A stretch of DNA of 28,096 nucleotides from Aminipila sp051883075 (lineage in GTDB: Bacteria; Bacillota; Clostridia; Peptostreptococcales; Anaerovoracaceae). Each line of letters starts with the position of its first letter. Within the stretch, counting starts at the first letter, position 1. Under the pieces are notes generated by a model. It made no database searches. It had not been told where the DNA came from and was given only the letters and a program-made list of their open reading frames with translations. The stretch covers positions 1-28,096 of the forward strand of contig JBJETA010000165.1 of assembly GCA_051883075.1 (NCBI GenBank), written 5' to 3'. Positions 1-8,154 of the stretch are shown in pieces. The position numbers were made by a program, and so were the translations under genes.

Positions 1-105
1 CCTATTGCTCCATCATTATACAGCTTAAGCAACAAGATGGATAATTCCTTACTGGCTGTAAGGGATATTAACCATAAATATATTGTAGTAGAAGAGGACA
101 TGTAA
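1..105 (+). CDS. C-terminal fragment of an unidentified protein (5' end outside window)
   Basis: Frame 1 is open from the first base to a TAA at 103-105 and gives 34 residues ending in IVVEEDM. Two bases separate this stop from the ATG of the next gene, which suggests one operon. The short tail has no motif I can recognise. From context (glycosyltransferase and UDP-glucose dehydrogenase downstream) it probably belongs to a surface-polysaccharide gene, but that is inference from position only. Confidence 0.6.
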   Translation, partial: PIAPSLYSLSNKMDNSLLAVRDINHKYIVVEEDM

Positions 106-107
106 AC

Positions 108-890
108 ATGAATGGACAGTCGTTGGTGTCTATAATAACGCCTTCTTATAACACAGCGAGGTTTGTTACGGAAACAATCAAATCAGTGCAAAAGCAGACC
201 TATCAAAACTGGGAAATGATAATTGTGGATGATTGTTCCTCGGACAACTCCTTGGAGATTATAGAAAGGTATTTGAATGATACGAAGGAAACAAGAGTAA
301 AAGTTATAAAAAATGAAAAAAACAGTGGTGCTGCAGTTTCGAGGAATCGTGCTCTGAGAGAGGCAAACGGCAGATGGATTGCATTTTTGGATTCGGATGA
401 CTTATGGAGTGTGGACAAATTGGAAAAACAGATTGCGTTTATGGAGGAAAATAGGTGCCATTTTTCATATACAAAATACAGTCTTATTGATGAAGATTCA
501 AAGCTCATGGGGCAAACTGTCTCAGGCCCTAAGCATATAACAAAAGTAGGCATGTATTTATACTGCTGGCCCGGTTGTCTGACAGTTATGTATGACAGAA
601 AGATAGTAGGATTGATTCAAATAAACGATATAAAGAAAAATAACGATTATGCTATATGGCTAAAGGTTGTAGAAAAAACAGATTGTTTTCTTCTTGACGA
701 AAATTTAGCAATGTATAGAAAGAGAGTTGGCTCTATATCAAATCAAGGTTATACTAAACTGATAAAGTGGCACTATAAGCTGTACAGAGATGAACAGGGA
801 AGAGATGTTGCGAGCAGCGGACTTTTAACAGTTATTAATATGGTTTGCGGAGCTTTGAAAAAAATAATGTTTGTATCAAGAGAGGTATAA
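108..890 (+). CDS. Family 2 glycosyltransferase (GT-A fold)
   Basis: A 260-residue cytoplasmic glycosyltransferase that would move a sugar from a nucleotide-sugar donor to a growing, probably lipid-linked, glycan. The N-terminus has the GT2 nucleotide-binding start (VSIITPSYN, about residues 7-15), the VDD pair at 40-42, and the metal-binding LDSDDLW at 94-100, preceded by an NSGAAVSRNRAL loop. The C-terminal third has no membrane segment and is short for the family. GAGGA (94-98) lies nine bases before the ATG. The gene ends eight bases before the UDP-glucose dehydrogenase start. Base use is AT-rich, like the next gene and unlike most of the window, which fits a horizontally exchanged capsule or exopolysaccharide locus. 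The donor and acceptor cannot be told from sequence. Confidence 0.9.
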   Translation: MNGQSLVSIITPSYNTARFVTETIKSVQKQTYQNWEMIIVDDCSSDNSLEIIERYLNDTKETRVKVIKNEKNSGAAVSRNRALREANGRWIAFLDSDDLWSVDKLEKQIAFMEENRCHFSYTKYSLIDEDSKLMGQTVSGPKHITKVGMYLYCWPGCLTVMYDRKIVGLIQINDIKKNNDYAIWLKVVEKTDCFLLDENLAMYRKRVGSISNQGYTKLIKWHYKLYRDEQGRDVASSGLLTVINMVCGALKKIMFVSREV

Positions 891-897
891 CGTCGAT

Positions 898-2133
898 ATG
901 AAAATAGCAGTAGCAGGTACCGGTTATGTAGGGCTTTCTTTGGCAGTGCTTCTGGCACAGCATAACGAAGTTACAGCGGTAGACATAGTATCTGAGAAAG
1001 TAGATAAAATTAATAATAGAATTTCTCCTATACAGGATGCGGAGATTGAAGAATACATGAAGTCGAAAGAGTTGAATTTAACAGCTACTTTGAATGGAGA
1101 AAAGGCATACAGAGAAGCAGAATTTGTTGTTATAGCGGCACCTACAAATTATGATTCGCAAAAGAATTTTTTTGATACTTCGGCGGTGGAAGCGGTTATT
1201 GAGCTTGTTTTAAAAGTAAATCCCAACGCCGTTATGATTATAAAATCTACGGTACCTGTTGGATACACAGAGAGTGTGCGAAGAAAATACAATTGTGAAA
1301 ATATACTTTTCAGTCCTGAGTTTCTCCGTGAGTCGAGAGCTTTATATGACAATTTGTATCCTTCGAGGATAATAGTGGGATGTTCTAAAGGTGACATTTT
1401 AAAGGAACAAGCAGAAACCTTTGTAAAACTTTTGAAGGAAGGGGCGTTGAAGAAAAATATAGATTCTTTGATTATGGGTATTACAGAGGCTGAGGCGGTA
1501 AAGCTTTTTGCAAACACTTATTTAGCTTTGAGAGTAAGTTTTTTCAATGAGTTAGATACTTATGCTGAGATGAAAGAATTAGATACTAAGCAAATAATTG
1601 AAGGAGTGGGGCTTGATCCTCGTATAGGAAATCATTACAATAATCCATCTTTTGGATATGGTGGATATTGTCTTCCTAAGGATACCAAACAGTTGTTGGC
1701 TAACTACGATGATGTGCCGCAGAACTTGATTGAAGCTATTGTAGAGTCGAATCGAACTCGAAAAGATTTTATAGCTAATCAAGTATTAAAGCGAGCAGGG
1801 TATTATTCTTATCTGGACAATAATGCTTATGAAGGAGCAAAGGAAAGGGAAGTGATTGTAGGTGTATACCGCTTAACTATGAAGAGCAATTCGGATAATT
1901 TCCGTCAGAGTAGTATACAAGGCATAATGAAGCGTATTAAGGCTAAAGGTGCTAAGGTAATCGTTTTTGAACCAACCTTGGAAGATGGAACTACTTTCTT
2001 TGGGAGCAAAATAGTAAATGACTTGGAAGAGTTCAAAAGGCTTTCTAATAGTATCATTGCTAATAGATATGATCCATGCTTGGATGATGTGGAAGAAAAG
2101 GTTTATACAAGAGATTTGTTTAGAAGAGACTAA
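898..2133 (+). CDS. ugd: UDP-glucose 6-dehydrogenase
   Basis: Oxidises UDP-glucose to UDP-glucuronate with two NAD+, supplying an acidic sugar for surface polysaccharide. The 411-residue product has the N-terminal Rossmann motif GTGYVG (7-12), STVPVGYT (117-124), the PEFLRE loop (140-145), the AEAVKLFANTYLA helix (198-210, conserved Lys202) and the catalytic cysteine in GGYCLPKDTKQL (Cys258). This is the short bacterial UGDH form of about 400 residues. I start at ATG 898 because MKIAVAGTGYVG is the normal N-terminus and AGAGG (881-885) lies upstream; an in-frame ATG at 871 would add nine residues inside the preceding gene. A UDP-N-acetyl-mannosamine or similar sugar dehydrogenase is the alternative, but the motifs and length fit Ugd best. 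Confidence 0.92.
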   Translation: MKIAVAGTGYVGLSLAVLLAQHNEVTAVDIVSEKVDKINNRISPIQDAEIEEYMKSKELNLTATLNGEKAYREAEFVVIAAPTNYDSQKNFFDTSAVEAVIELVLKVNPNAVMIIKSTVPVGYTESVRRKYNCENILFSPEFLRESRALYDNLYPSRIIVGCSKGDILKEQAETFVKLLKEGALKKNIDSLIMGITEAEAVKLFANTYLALRVSFFNELDTYAEMKELDTKQIIEGVGLDPRIGNHYNNPSFGYGGYCLPKDTKQLLANYDDVPQNLIEAIVESNRTRKDFIANQVLKRAGYYSYLDNNAYEGAKEREVIVGVYRLTMKSNSDNFRQSSIQGIMKRIKAKGAKVIVFEPTLEDGTTFFGSKIVNDLEEFKRLSNSIIANRYDPCLDDVEEKVYTRDLFRRD

Positions 2134-2187
2134 TAATTTGAAAGTAGTAAAGTTTATCTTGAGTTTACGACAAAATGATTAAATATG

Positions 2188-2221
2188 CCCATTGATAGTA
2201 AGCATCAATGGGTGTTATACT
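2188..2221 (+). promoter_or_regulatory. Promoter with overlapping 25-bp dyad (putative operator) for the TolC-like gene
   Basis: TTGATA (2192-2197) and TATACT (2216-2221) are 18 bp apart, and the -10 box is extended by TGT (2213-2215). A perfect 9-bp inverted repeat, CCCATTGAT (2188-2196) and ATCAATGGG (2204-2212) with a 7-base centre, covers the -35 box and most of the spacer. This suits a repressor or MerR-type site. It could instead be the ugd terminator, but only a broken T tract follows. Confidence 0.55.
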
Positions 2222-2275
2222 TTTATAGCAAAAAAGGTTTATTTAAAGGTTATTTATCAGGAAGGTGAATTTTAT

Positions 2276-3472
2276 ATGAAGAAGAATTATCTGAGAAGCG
2301 TTTTGGCAGCAGGCATTATATGCACCATGACTATGTCTTCTGCAGTTGTTTTTGCTGATACTGCTGCGGAGGTTGAAAAAGAAGTCGCAAGTAACAGCCC
2401 AAGCGGGCAGACTATTAGTCTGTCTCTCGAGGGAGCATATAAGAAGCTTGAAAGCAGCTTGTCCATGGAAATGCTGAAAGTACAGAAAGAAAATGATACG
2501 GCTATAGCGAAGGGATACTCAGAGACTGTTAGTAATTTAAAGAAACTGGATGATGCCATGGATAAGCCGGGTGCTGAAAATAGTTCAGCTTATTGGACTT
2601 ATGACAGTTCAAACAAGAAAATGGTTACTGCTATGCGTACTTTTGCTATGTCTGTCATAGAGCCAAACCATACCGCGAGAGTAAATGCACTTAAAAGAGA
2701 TACTTTTGAGAATTATTATACTCTGAAAAATCTTGAAGAGCAGGTAGCTATCGCAAAGGAAAATGTTACAATAAACGAAAAGCTGTTTTCAAATACACAG
2801 CTGATGTACAAGGTCGGAAAGGCTTCTGACCTTGATCTTAACAGCGCTGAGAGTAGCTTAAATACAGCTAAAGACGGATACAGAACGGCTCTTGACGGAT
2901 TAAATACGTTGAAGATGTCTTTCAATATAAGCATGGACTATCCTCTGATGCAGAGTGTGAAGTTTACCGATGAAATCAAAGAAGTGGCACTGCCTAAAAC
3001 AACTTTGGACGAGGCCATAAAAAAGGCTAAGGAAAACAGGTTGGAAATCAAAGAAGCTGCATATAATCTGCAGATGGCAAATCTGAATTTTGATAACTAC
3101 AAGGCTTATCCTTCGACATCTTCAAAATATATGTCGGCAAAAGTAGGCGTGCTGGGAGCACAGCTTGCAGACAATACTGCACCGAAGCAGGTGGAGATGG
3201 ATGTGCGTATGAAATATGCAGCTATGAACACAGCGTACCAGAAGGTTCAGACAAGCAAGAAAGCAGTGAAAGATGCAGCGGAAAGCGCTAAAATCGTTCA
3301 GATTCAGTACGAGTACGGTATGGCAACCATAACAACGCTTCAGCAGGCAAATCTGGGATTGTACAATGCCAAACTATCCCAGGCAAATGCCTTGCTTGAA
3401 TACAACCTTGCAGTGGAAGACTTTGAACTTTCGCAGGGAGTAGGTACAACAGCAGCCAATATTGCAGGATAA
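2276..3472 (+). CDS. TolC/OEP-like exported coiled-coil protein
   Basis: A 398-residue exported protein resembling the outer-membrane efflux protein (TolC) family. It has a signal peptide (MKKNYLRSVLAAG..., likely cleavage after VFA, residues 25-27), then long alanine-, lysine- and leucine-rich helices. Two similar halves carry OEP hallmarks: a YKVGKASDLDLNSAESSLN segment, echoed near the C-terminus by YEYGMATITTLQQANLGLYNA. I chose ATG 2276 over an upstream in-frame start (2192) because AGGAAGGTG (2259-2267) sits just before it and the signal peptide starts there. No RND pump, ABC exporter or HlyD adaptor is nearby, and the surroundings are Gram-positive in character, so classical drug efflux is unlikely. 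A role in surface-polymer export or the wall is possible but unproven. Confidence 0.75.
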   Translation: MKKNYLRSVLAAGIICTMTMSSAVVFADTAAEVEKEVASNSPSGQTISLSLEGAYKKLESSLSMEMLKVQKENDTAIAKGYSETVSNLKKLDDAMDKPGAENSSAYWTYDSSNKKMVTAMRTFAMSVIEPNHTARVNALKRDTFENYYTLKNLEEQVAIAKENVTINEKLFSNTQLMYKVGKASDLDLNSAESSLNTAKDGYRTALDGLNTLKMSFNISMDYPLMQSVKFTDEIKEVALPKTTLDEAIKKAKENRLEIKEAAYNLQMANLNFDNYKAYPSTSSKYMSAKVGVLGAQLADNTAPKQVEMDVRMKYAAMNTAYQKVQTSKKAVKDAAESAKIVQIQYEYGMATITTLQQANLGLYNAKLSQANALLEYNLAVEDFELSQGVGTTAANIAG

Positions 3473-3513
3473 TAACCTAGGCATTAAAATTTTAAACATG
3501 ATTTAGAGCAATG

Positions 3514-3560
3514 AACCTCAGAGGCAGGAATTTGTGATTTCTGTTTCTGGGGTTTAATAT
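3514..3560 (+). terminator. Probable Rho-independent terminator after the TolC-like gene
   Basis: A 17-bp stem (3514-3530 with 3538-3554, including several G-U pairs) encloses a 7-base loop TTTGTGA and is followed by TAATATTT. The tail is only moderately T-rich. The hairpin lies between the tolC-like stop and the next promoter. Confidence 0.65.
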
Positions 3561-3563
3561 TTA

Positions 3564-3592
3564 TTGAAAATAGCACACTTTAAGGGTATAAT
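3564..3592 (+). promoter_or_regulatory. Sigma-A-type promoter for the Wzy-like gene
   Basis: TTGAAA (3564-3569), a 17-bp spacer and TATAAT (3587-3592) make a near-consensus promoter just downstream of the preceding hairpin and 45 bases before the start codon. Confidence 0.8.
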
Positions 3593-3637
3593 ACTAAAAG
3601 TGTGGATATAATTTCTTAAATATATATGGAGGTTCAG

Positions 3638-5581
3638 ATGAAAGATAAGGAAAGAACGGAATATCTTTGGGCTATGAGCGAAGCCCCAAAGATTGGTACA
3701 GATGTCCATTGGTTCCAGATGTTGTTGCCTGCTTTTTTTACAGCAATAATTATAACTATGGTGCGAATGGCAACATATACAAGACCTATGAAGCAGTTTT
3801 ATTGGACGAACTCTGAAGACACACTTACAGATTTCTTCAGCTATTACAAAATGATCGCTGTATGTGTATGTGGTGTGTTGGCATTGGTATTTTTGGCATA
3901 TAGAGTCTTTGCGCAGAACATGTCAGTAAAGAGAACTGTTATTTATGTGCCTATGCTGGTATATACTGCCTTTGTGCTTATTTCTTATGCCGCAAGCGAC
4001 TACAAAGAGTTTTCATGGCTTGGCTGGAACGACAGATTTGAAGGAACAGCAGTACTTCTTTGTTATATGATTATGCTGTTTTATGTGATTAACTCAGTAA
4101 ATACTGAAAAATCCGTAAAATGGATTGTATATCCTGTAGGAGTTGCAAGTGCTCTTCTGGGACTGTTGGGGCTTTCACAGGGAATTGATAAAGACTTTTT
4201 CAGGACAGTTGTAGGACAGAAGCTGATTGTGCCAAATTCCATGACATCAAATGGTGTAAGCACCTGGGATTTAATAGAGCAGGCTGCCGCAAACGGTGAA
4301 AAGTTCCTGAACTTTACATTTACGAATAAGCAGATATATCAGACTGTATATAATATCAACTATGTCTCATTTTACCTGACTTTGCTTATCCCTCTTTTTG
4401 GTCTGATTTTTATTTATTGTGCAAAAAAGGGAAAAGAAGTGCCTGTATGGAAAACTGCTGCATGGTGCGGTCTGTTTGCACTTCTGATATATAACCTGAT
4501 AGGCTCAGCTTCTTCAGGTGGTTTCCTGGGCATGGCAGTAGTTGTACTTCTTGCTCTTATCCTTATGAACAGGAAGATTATAAACTGGATCAAGCCTCTG
4601 GCTGTCCTTATAGCAATAACTTTGCTTGTAGGCGGAGTTACCTATGAAAGATGGATGCCTGAGCTGACAGGAGCTGTCAATAGCGTAAAGACACAGGAAA
4701 CAGCCCAAGCCACAGAACAAGAAGAAAATAGAGATTCTCTTCTTGTGACACAGGCAAAAGTGGACTATATAAAAACAGAAGGCAGTGTGATTACTGTAAG
4801 CTATGACGGTGAGGTCATTAACATAGATACTGCTGAGGGAGACGTTTCTGATATATCTGCAACTGATGGAGAGGGTTCAGCTATAGCATATCTGTCTGAT
4901 CAACTCTCTATACATCACTTTGAAGATGAAAGGTTTGCGGATTTATCATTTAAGCTTGGAATAGATGATAATGATAGATATTATCTGATCCTTGATACCA
5001 ACGGCAAGGAATGGCCTTTCAGGCTGGGTGAAGAAGCAGTTCTTGTAAATGACATGGGCAAGGAAGTCCAGCTTGAAAATGTTCCGCATATAGGATGGGA
5101 AAACAATACAAGCTTCGGCTCGGGAAGAGGCTATATCTGGTCAAGAACACTTCCTATGATGAAGCACACTGCACTGGTAGGCTATGGGGCAGACACATAT
5201 TGTATTTATTTCCCTCATAAAGACTATATAGGAAAAATGCAGTCGCCTTCCTACACTAACAACTATAACATCATCGTAGATAAACCACACAATATGTATA
5301 TGGGCATGTGGGTTGGTACGGGAGGCATTTCTGTAATAGCTTTCTTAGCTATTCTGGTTATCTACGCTTACCAGAGCATAAGATGGATTTGGAGATGCAG
5401 ATTTGAAACCTTCCTTGACTTTGCGGGAGCAGGAATATTCCTTGGCATCATGGGATTTGCCGTGTCGGGACTTGTAAATGACTCTACGGTATCTGTTATG
5501 CCGATGTTCTACGGCCTGCTGGGTACAGGCATTGCTGTGAACATTATCCAGGCACAGAACATGAAAGAAGAAACTAAATAA
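3638..5581 (+). CDS. O-antigen ligase / Wzy-type polysaccharide polymerase-like membrane protein
   Basis: A 647-residue polytopic protein of the O-antigen ligase (Wzy_C) superfamily, which joins lipid-linked glycan units on the outer face of the membrane. About ten hydrophobic segments are visible. The family loop appears late as GRGYIWSRTLPMMKHTALVG followed by YGADTY: an Arg, a Trp, and a Pro/Gly-rich turn. Between about residues 337 and 490 there is a hydrophilic, strand-rich insertion that should be extracytoplasmic; it is larger than in minimal family members. ATG 3638 is chosen because GGAGG (3628-3632) precedes it by five bases; the in-frame ATG at 3626 overlaps that Shine-Dalgarno. 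The gene has its own promoter and terminator. Whether it is a polymerase or a ligase cannot be settled here. Confidence 0.82.
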   Translation: MKDKERTEYLWAMSEAPKIGTDVHWFQMLLPAFFTAIIITMVRMATYTRPMKQFYWTNSEDTLTDFFSYYKMIAVCVCGVLALVFLAYRVFAQNMSVKRTVIYVPMLVYTAFVLISYAASDYKEFSWLGWNDRFEGTAVLLCYMIMLFYVINSVNTEKSVKWIVYPVGVASALLGLLGLSQGIDKDFFRTVVGQKLIVPNSMTSNGVSTWDLIEQAAANGEKFLNFTFTNKQIYQTVYNINYVSFYLTLLIPLFGLIFIYCAKKGKEVPVWKTAAWCGLFALLIYNLIGSASSGGFLGMAVVVLLALILMNRKIINWIKPLAVLIAITLLVGGVTYERWMPELTGAVNSVKTQETAQATEQEENRDSLLVTQAKVDYIKTEGSVITVSYDGEVINIDTAEGDVSDISATDGEGSAIAYLSDQLSIHHFEDERFADLSFKLGIDDNDRYYLILDTNGKEWPFRLGEEAVLVNDMGKEVQLENVPHIGWENNTSFGSGRGYIWSRTLPMMKHTALVGYGADTYCIYFPHKDYIGKMQSPSYTNNYNIIVDKPHNMYMGMWVGTGGISVIAFLAILVIYAYQSIRWIWRCRFETFLDFAGAGIFLGIMGFAVSGLVNDSTVSVMPMFYGLLGTGIAVNIIQAQNMKEETK

Positions 5582-5598
5582 GTAAAAAGATTTTATAG

Positions 5599-5637
5599 AC
5601 AGGGAGCAGACGGAAAATTCTGTTCCCTGTTTTTTTG
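5599..5637 (+). terminator. Rho-independent terminator
   Basis: ACAGGGAGCAGA (5599-5610) pairs with TCTGTTCCCTGT (5619-5630; one G-U pair) around an 8-base loop and is followed by a run of Ts. It closes the Wzy-like transcription unit. Confidence 0.92.
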
Positions 5638-5651
5638 TAAAATTGAGGTAA

Positions 5652-5680
5652 TTGTAAATATTGGGACTTTAGAGTATAAT
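5652..5680 (+). promoter_or_regulatory. Sigma-A-type promoter for the charged glycosyltransferase-like gene
   Basis: TTGTAA (5652-5657), a 17-bp spacer and TATAAT (5675-5680). An in-frame ATG at 5679 falls inside this -10 box, which argues that translation begins at 5733 instead. Confidence 0.72.
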
Positions 5681-5732
5681 GAACACATATAAAAGACATC
5701 GGTCGTCAGTTGTGTTGAGAGGGAACAGATAT

Positions 5733-7313
5733 ATGAGCAATGAACTTGAGAATATGAAAACTGAAGATAACCTTAGTGAAGAAAATCAGGAAGCTTCTGA
5801 ACACGACAATAATCTGGAGCAGGCCACCATGGAGCTTCTGGATGAACTTCTGGCAGAGGATGAGAAGGCTGCAAGAGAAGCGGCGGAAGAAGAAGAAAGG
5901 CAGAAAATTGCCCGTGAACAAGCCGAAAGAGAAGAAGCTGAAAGGATAGCTAAGGAGGAGGCCGAAAGGCTTGCGGCGGAAAAAGCAGCAAGAGCACAGA
6001 CTCTGGCTGCCAAGTTCGGATGGGTTGACGACGAAGATGAGGAAGAGGAACCGGAAGAGCCGCCTAAACTTTCAAAAGAAGAGAAAAAGGCATTAAAAAA
6101 GGCTAAAAAGGCTTCAGAACGAGCGGTAAGGGAAGAGGAAAAAGAGAGAGCGAAAAAGCAGAAGAAGCAGAGCAAAAAAGAAAAAAAGGAAGCAAAGAGA
6201 AAAAAGAGAGCGGCGAAATCAAAGGCAAGGAAAGACAAAAGAAGGGCGCGTAAGGCCGCAAGAAAAGCAAGAGGCGTGGAAAGACAGCCGAAAAGCAATG
6301 CTTCCGTGAATATTCTTCTTACTACATATAATCCTACGAAACAATGGCTCAAGGCACAGCTGAAATCCATAAATGACCAGAACTATGAACATATAACACT
6401 GACTGTTGTTGATGACTGCTCGGAAGTGGTATCTCTTGAAGATCTGCAGAAAATAGTTCAGGAAACTATAACGAAGTTCCCTTATACTGTCCAGAGAAAC
6501 GAAAGTCATATGGGAAGAGAACGCACTTTTGAGAAAATGACAGCAAACGGTGCGGGGGATTATTTCGCTTACTGCACTCAGAAAGACATATGGGAGCCGG
6601 GGAAAATAAAACGGTGTCTTGTGGAAATTGAGGATATGGAGGCTGACCTGGCATTTTCGGATGCGTCGGCTGTAAACGGCGACGGCGACATGATTGCCAA
6701 AAGTATTACACGGATAAGAAAAGATTTAAAGTATAAGACGGGAGCAGGGCTGGCACACCACATACTTGCCAACAATTTTGTTATGGGCTGCACTATGCTG
6801 GTGAATGCGGAAAAGGCAAAAGCAGCAGTGCCGTTTTGCCCCTATATGAAATATGACCAGTATCTTGCGTTTTCATGTGCAAAAGAGGGAACTCTGGCAC
6901 TGGTAGGAAGGCCGTTGGTAAAGAAAAGAATAGGAGCGCAGCTTCGTGGCATGGAACCGGCTCTTGCATATAATCGCGAAAGCTATATTGAAAAATATAT
7001 AGATAAACCTCTTAAGGCTCTGAAGTGGATTGAAAAAGAGGAAAGTATTACAGAAGAGCTCCGGGAAAAGCTGGAGCAATGCATTTTATGGTTCCTGATG
7101 CGCAGGGAGATTTTTAACAAAAGACCTAAGATGCTCAGGGCTGTATGGTACAGCAGGGAATTCGGTATTAAGAAGCCTCTTGTAGAGCTTTTTATATCAA
7201 AGTTCTCCGAGCCGGTCGCGTCAAAGCTTCTGGTCATGTATGAACACATGAACAACAGGTTTCCGGAGCCTAAAAAGAAGAAGGGGAAAAAGAAAAAGAA
7301 AACAAAGGGGTAG
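5733..7313 (+). CDS. Glycosyltransferase family 2-like protein with long charged N-terminal extension
   Basis: A 526-residue protein in three parts. Residues 1-115 are acidic and Glu/Ala/Arg-rich, predicted coiled coil, ending in a DEDEEEEPEEPP stretch. Residues 116-185 are extremely Lys/Arg-rich. From residue 190 there is a GT2 domain (SVNILLTTYNP, then VVDDCSE at 225-231). Where family members usually have the metal-binding QDD or DSDD before IW, this protein reads CTQKDIW (QKD at 283-285). The C-terminus is a lysine tail. No membrane segment is visible, so it is probably cytoplasmic, perhaps held at the membrane or on nucleic acid by charge. The start at 5733 is preceded by AGAGGG. DUF368 follows after four bases. 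Donor and acceptor are unknown, and catalytic activity is uncertain because of the altered motif. Confidence 0.8.
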   Translation: MSNELENMKTEDNLSEENQEASEHDNNLEQATMELLDELLAEDEKAAREAAEEEERQKIAREQAEREEAERIAKEEAERLAAEKAARAQTLAAKFGWVDDEDEEEEPEEPPKLSKEEKKALKKAKKASERAVREEEKERAKKQKKQSKKEKKEAKRKKRAAKSKARKDKRRARKAARKARGVERQPKSNASVNILLTTYNPTKQWLKAQLKSINDQNYEHITLTVVDDCSEVVSLEDLQKIVQETITKFPYTVQRNESHMGRERTFEKMTANGAGDYFAYCTQKDIWEPGKIKRCLVEIEDMEADLAFSDASAVNGDGDMIAKSITRIRKDLKYKTGAGLAHHILANNFVMGCTMLVNAEKAKAAVPFCPYMKYDQYLAFSCAKEGTLALVGRPLVKKRIGAQLRGMEPALAYNRESYIEKYIDKPLKALKWIEKEESITEELREKLEQCILWFLMRREIFNKRPKMLRAVWYSREFGIKKPLVELFISKFSEPVASKLLVMYEHMNNRFPEPKKKKGKKKKKTKG

Positions 7314-7317
7314 ATTT

Positions 7318-8145
7318 ATGGGGAATGTAAAAAATTTTGTTTTTGGGATGCTGATAGGGATTGCGAATATAATACCTGGAGTAAGCGGAGGAACCATGGC
7401 AGTTATGCTCAACATATATGACAGACTCCTGCTGTCTTTGAGCATTAAAAACTTTAAAAAGAATCTGCCTTTCCTTGCGGCGCTTGGCTGCGGGGCGGCA
7501 GGGGGAATGTTTGCTTTCAGCAGGGTGATAACATATATGTACGAAAATTATTATATGATTGTCAACTTCTGTTTTATAGGTCTGATTATCGGCAGTATGC
7601 CGATGATTTACAGGAGAGCAAGATTTGGCGGAATAGAAAAAAAGAACTGGATTCCTTTTGTCATGGCATTTATTTTTATGATTGCCGTAACGATATTCGG
7701 CATGATGGAGGGCGCAAATGAAGGCGGAGGAACTGCTGCAGGAGTGGAAAGTCTTGATTTGCCTATTATGCTGATATGGCTCTTTATAGCTGCCTTTATA
7801 AGCACGATAGCAATGATTCTGCCGGGAATAAGCGGCTCATTTATGCTGCTTTTATTCGGATGCTACGCTGTAGTTATGAAAGCTATAGCAGAACTGGAGA
7901 TTGTTGTATTGCTGTGTGTTGCACTGGGTGTGGCAGGCGGCGGACTGGTGGGTGTACAGCTTGTGAAGATTATGCTTTCCAGGCATCCGCAGGCCATGTA
8001 TTTTTCCATTTTAGGGCTTGTTGCCGGATCGGTATTTACGATTTATCCCGGCTTTACCTTTGATGTAAACGGCGCTGCGGCGCTTCTGGGAATGGCTGTC
8101 TGTGCAGCTGTAAGCTATGGTTTTGACAGATTTACTTCCGCTTAA
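7318..8145 (+). CDS. DUF368 family (PopT-like) polyprenyl-phosphate transporter
   Basis: A 275-residue integral membrane protein of the DUF368 family. Members, named PopT in some bacteria, were shown to return undecaprenyl phosphate, the lipid carrier for wall and capsule glycans, to the cytoplasmic face. The diagnostic paired motifs are present: IIPGVSGGTMA near residue 19 and ILPGISGSFML near residue 169, the re-entrant signatures of an inverted repeat. Eight or so hydrophobic segments surround them. AAGGGG (7305-7310), inside the end of the preceding gene, acts as ribosome binding site, and only four bases separate the two genes, so they are likely co-transcribed. Carrier recycling fits well inside a polysaccharide region. 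Confidence 0.87.
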   Translation: MGNVKNFVFGMLIGIANIIPGVSGGTMAVMLNIYDRLLLSLSIKNFKKNLPFLAALGCGAAGGMFAFSRVITYMYENYYMIVNFCFIGLIIGSMPMIYRRARFGGIEKKNWIPFVMAFIFMIAVTIFGMMEGANEGGGTAAGVESLDLPIMLIWLFIAAFISTIAMILPGISGSFMLLLFGCYAVVMKAIAELEIVVLLCVALGVAGGGLVGVQLVKIMLSRHPQAMYFSILGLVAGSVFTIYPGFTFDVNGAAALLGMAVCAAVSYGFDRFTSA

Positions 8146-8154
8146 TGTTTTTGG

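Noticed and set aside
5786..6370. Minus-strand 194-codon frame, Ser/Phe/Ala-rich
   Set aside because: It is the complement of the Lys/Glu/Arg-rich extension of the glycosyltransferase-like gene; its composition is explained by that codon content.
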